From contig NC_091257.1 in NCBI RefSeq assembly GCF_042477335.2, positions 44,424,501-44,488,500 of the forward strand: a stretch of DNA of 64,000 nt, read 5' to 3'. The DNA is from Ovis canadensis. Lineage: Eukaryota; Chordata; Mammalia; Artiodactyla; Bovidae. Position numbers and translations under genes: made by a program. The notes under the pieces are model-generated. The model did not search any database and had not been told where the DNA came from. It saw only the letters and a program-made list of their open reading frames with translations. This document shows positions 62,659-64,000 of this stretch, one piece after another (positions within the stretch are counted from its first letter, which is position 1; each line of letters starts with the position of its first letter).

Positions 62659-62790
62659 TGCCTCCCATCCCTTCCCCTCCCTCCCTCTCCCCACATTACT
62701 CCTCCTTCCTCCCCCCAGCTTTCCTCCTCCTCCTCCTCCTCTTCCCCCCTTCTCCTCTTCCCTCCTCACCCTTCTTCCTCCTCTTCCTCA
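62659..62790 (+). repeat. Polypyrimidine (CT-rich) tract
   Basis: About 130 bases almost entirely C and T, including TCCTCCTCCTCCTCCTC; the strand transcribed for FAM171A1 is the purine complement. Confidence 0.95.
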
Positions 62791-63469
62791 AAGACAGGAG
62801 TTGAACAAAGAAGGAAGATGGGGGAGGCCAGGCGTCAGTGGGTGCTTTGTATTGTCCGACCTCCCCGTGCAACTGGCTGAACCATGGCTCCGGAGGATTT
62901 CAAGTTAGACGAGAAAATAGGCTGGAACCTCTATAAAGTAAGTATGAGGTTCACTGGCTGAAGAGCATCAAGCCAGAGATGGTTCAACCACTCTGAGCTT
63001 CACACACTCACTCCAGGAGCTGCTGAGGAAATGGAAGCGAGGGCATGTGACACATGCAGCTAAAGGGGTTCTGTGTTGAGTCAGAAAGTCTGCCTGAAGG
63101 CAGAGAATGGATTGTTTGCCACTGCTTCCGGTTTTCCCCTGGGGAACCCGCGCTGTTTAGCTCATGACTTACACACCCCACCCCACTCCCACACGCTCTC
63201 TCACAGGAGCGGCCCCAACAGGATCTCCTATCAGCCAGGAAGCGGCCTGCATTCTTTCGTTTGCAGTTTCCCTCAGATTAGATTCTTGAGTCACTGCTCT
63301 TCAAGCGGAGCGGATATGAGGTTAGGCTAAAGGGACCCAGAGGAGAAGAGATGGGGGCTCAGAGTGCTAATTCCTGTTGATCACTCAGGGAAAGCCACCT
63401 ACCTGGATGGCTATGTTGCCCTGGCTTTCTACCATGCAACACAGCCGCATCAATTGGAAATGGACTTCA

Positions 63470-63602
63470 TTTTCATGTTTGCTTGGCTGCGCCAGGTCTT
63501 AGTTGTGGCCTAAGGGATCCAGTTTCCTGACCAGGGATCAAACGCTGGGCCCTGCACTAGGAGAGTGGAGTCTTAACCACTGGACCACCAAGGAAGTCTT
63601 GG
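63470..63602 (-). repeat. CHR-type SINE
   Basis: Reverse SINE: CCAGGTCTTAGTTGTGGCC, GACCAGGGATCAAACGC, CACTGGACCACCAAGGAAG. Confidence 0.9.
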
Positions 63603-64000
63603 GAATGGACTTTTTTTCCCCCAGAAATGGACTTTTAAAACGTCTCCCACTTACACTAGGAACAAGCCTAATGAGTGGACACACACACACCGCCACACAC
63701 CATACAGGCACTCGAGCCTATGATGCTGGTGGGAGCCGGAAAAGCCGGGAAGGCAGAGCACCAGCTGCTTTGGGAGCGCAGTGAGGAAGGAATGCCCCCT
63801 GAGGGTGAGGTGGGCTCTGGCGAACAGGCAGGACTTCACGTGGGGGTGGAGGGTGGGGGCGAGCAGAGGGAAAGAGGAGGGAACAGAGGCACAGAGGGGT
63901 GAAGAGTGTGGCGGGCAAGCTTGATGCATGATGCCGCGGGTGGGGGTGGGGAGAGGGAGGGAGCCCGGGAAGGGCTGATGCAGGGGTACCAGTGCCGTTG

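Larger units (their letters stand above)
61161..64000 (-). other. FAM171A1: FAM171A1 upstream intron (part)
   Basis: Intronic sequence with a Bov-tA, a CHR SINE and a polypyrimidine tract. 61161-62308 is unique, with an (AT)n(AG)n stretch at about 61623-61648. 62791-63469 and 63603-64000 are relatively GC-rich and unassigned. Confidence 0.85.

Overview
The window is nuclear DNA from a ruminant, most likely a bovid. It is full of ruminant-lineage retroposons: BovB LINEs, Bov-tA and BOV-A2 SINEs, CHR-type tRNA-Glu SINEs and ruminant-type L1. It also carries parts of two mammalian genes that are neighbours on human 10p13. Nothing in it is prokaryotic, viral-episomal or operon-like. I cannot separate cattle from sheep, goat or buffalo by eye.

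Layout. (1) Bases 1-6323 are intron 1 of NMT2, which is transcribed leftward. (2) Bases 6324-6433 (minus) are the coding part of NMT2 exon 1. They sit in a CpG island (about 5740-6960) whose upstream side carries seven exact tandem copies of a 20-bp GC-box unit. (3) Bases 7000-53860 are intergenic and mostly a mosaic of retroposons, several nested inside one another, separated by unique sequence. (4) Bases 53860-61160 (minus) hold the last three coding exons and the probable 3' UTR of FAM171A1 (astroprincin), spliced with correct GT-AG sites and matching phases. (5) Bases 61161-64000 are the next upstream FAM171A1 intron, with SINEs and a long polypyrimidine tract.

The two genes run the same way, with the FAM171A1 3' end facing the NMT2 promoter about 47 kb away. 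They do not form a known pathway; NMT2 myristoylates proteins and FAM171A1 is a type I membrane protein.

The retroposon record is unusually readable. One L1 has a 5' inversion (twin priming) bounded by a 14-bp target duplication. A BovB lies inside a BovB, and an L1 tail carries two successive BovB insertions. Another BovB has an inverted 5' part. A minus-strand L1 with two later passengers lies inside a 17-bp target duplication. A mariner-type MITE hairpin of the kind that gives rise to the ruminant miR-2284/2285 family lies in a FAM171A1 intron.

I found no convincing undescribed molecular system. The items most worth checking are the GC-box minisatellite at the NMT2 promoter, the MITE hairpin, an unidentified minus-strand open frame at 31803-32228 whose stop codon overlaps an AATAAA, and a strong-context ATG followed by a splice donor at 62884-62937.
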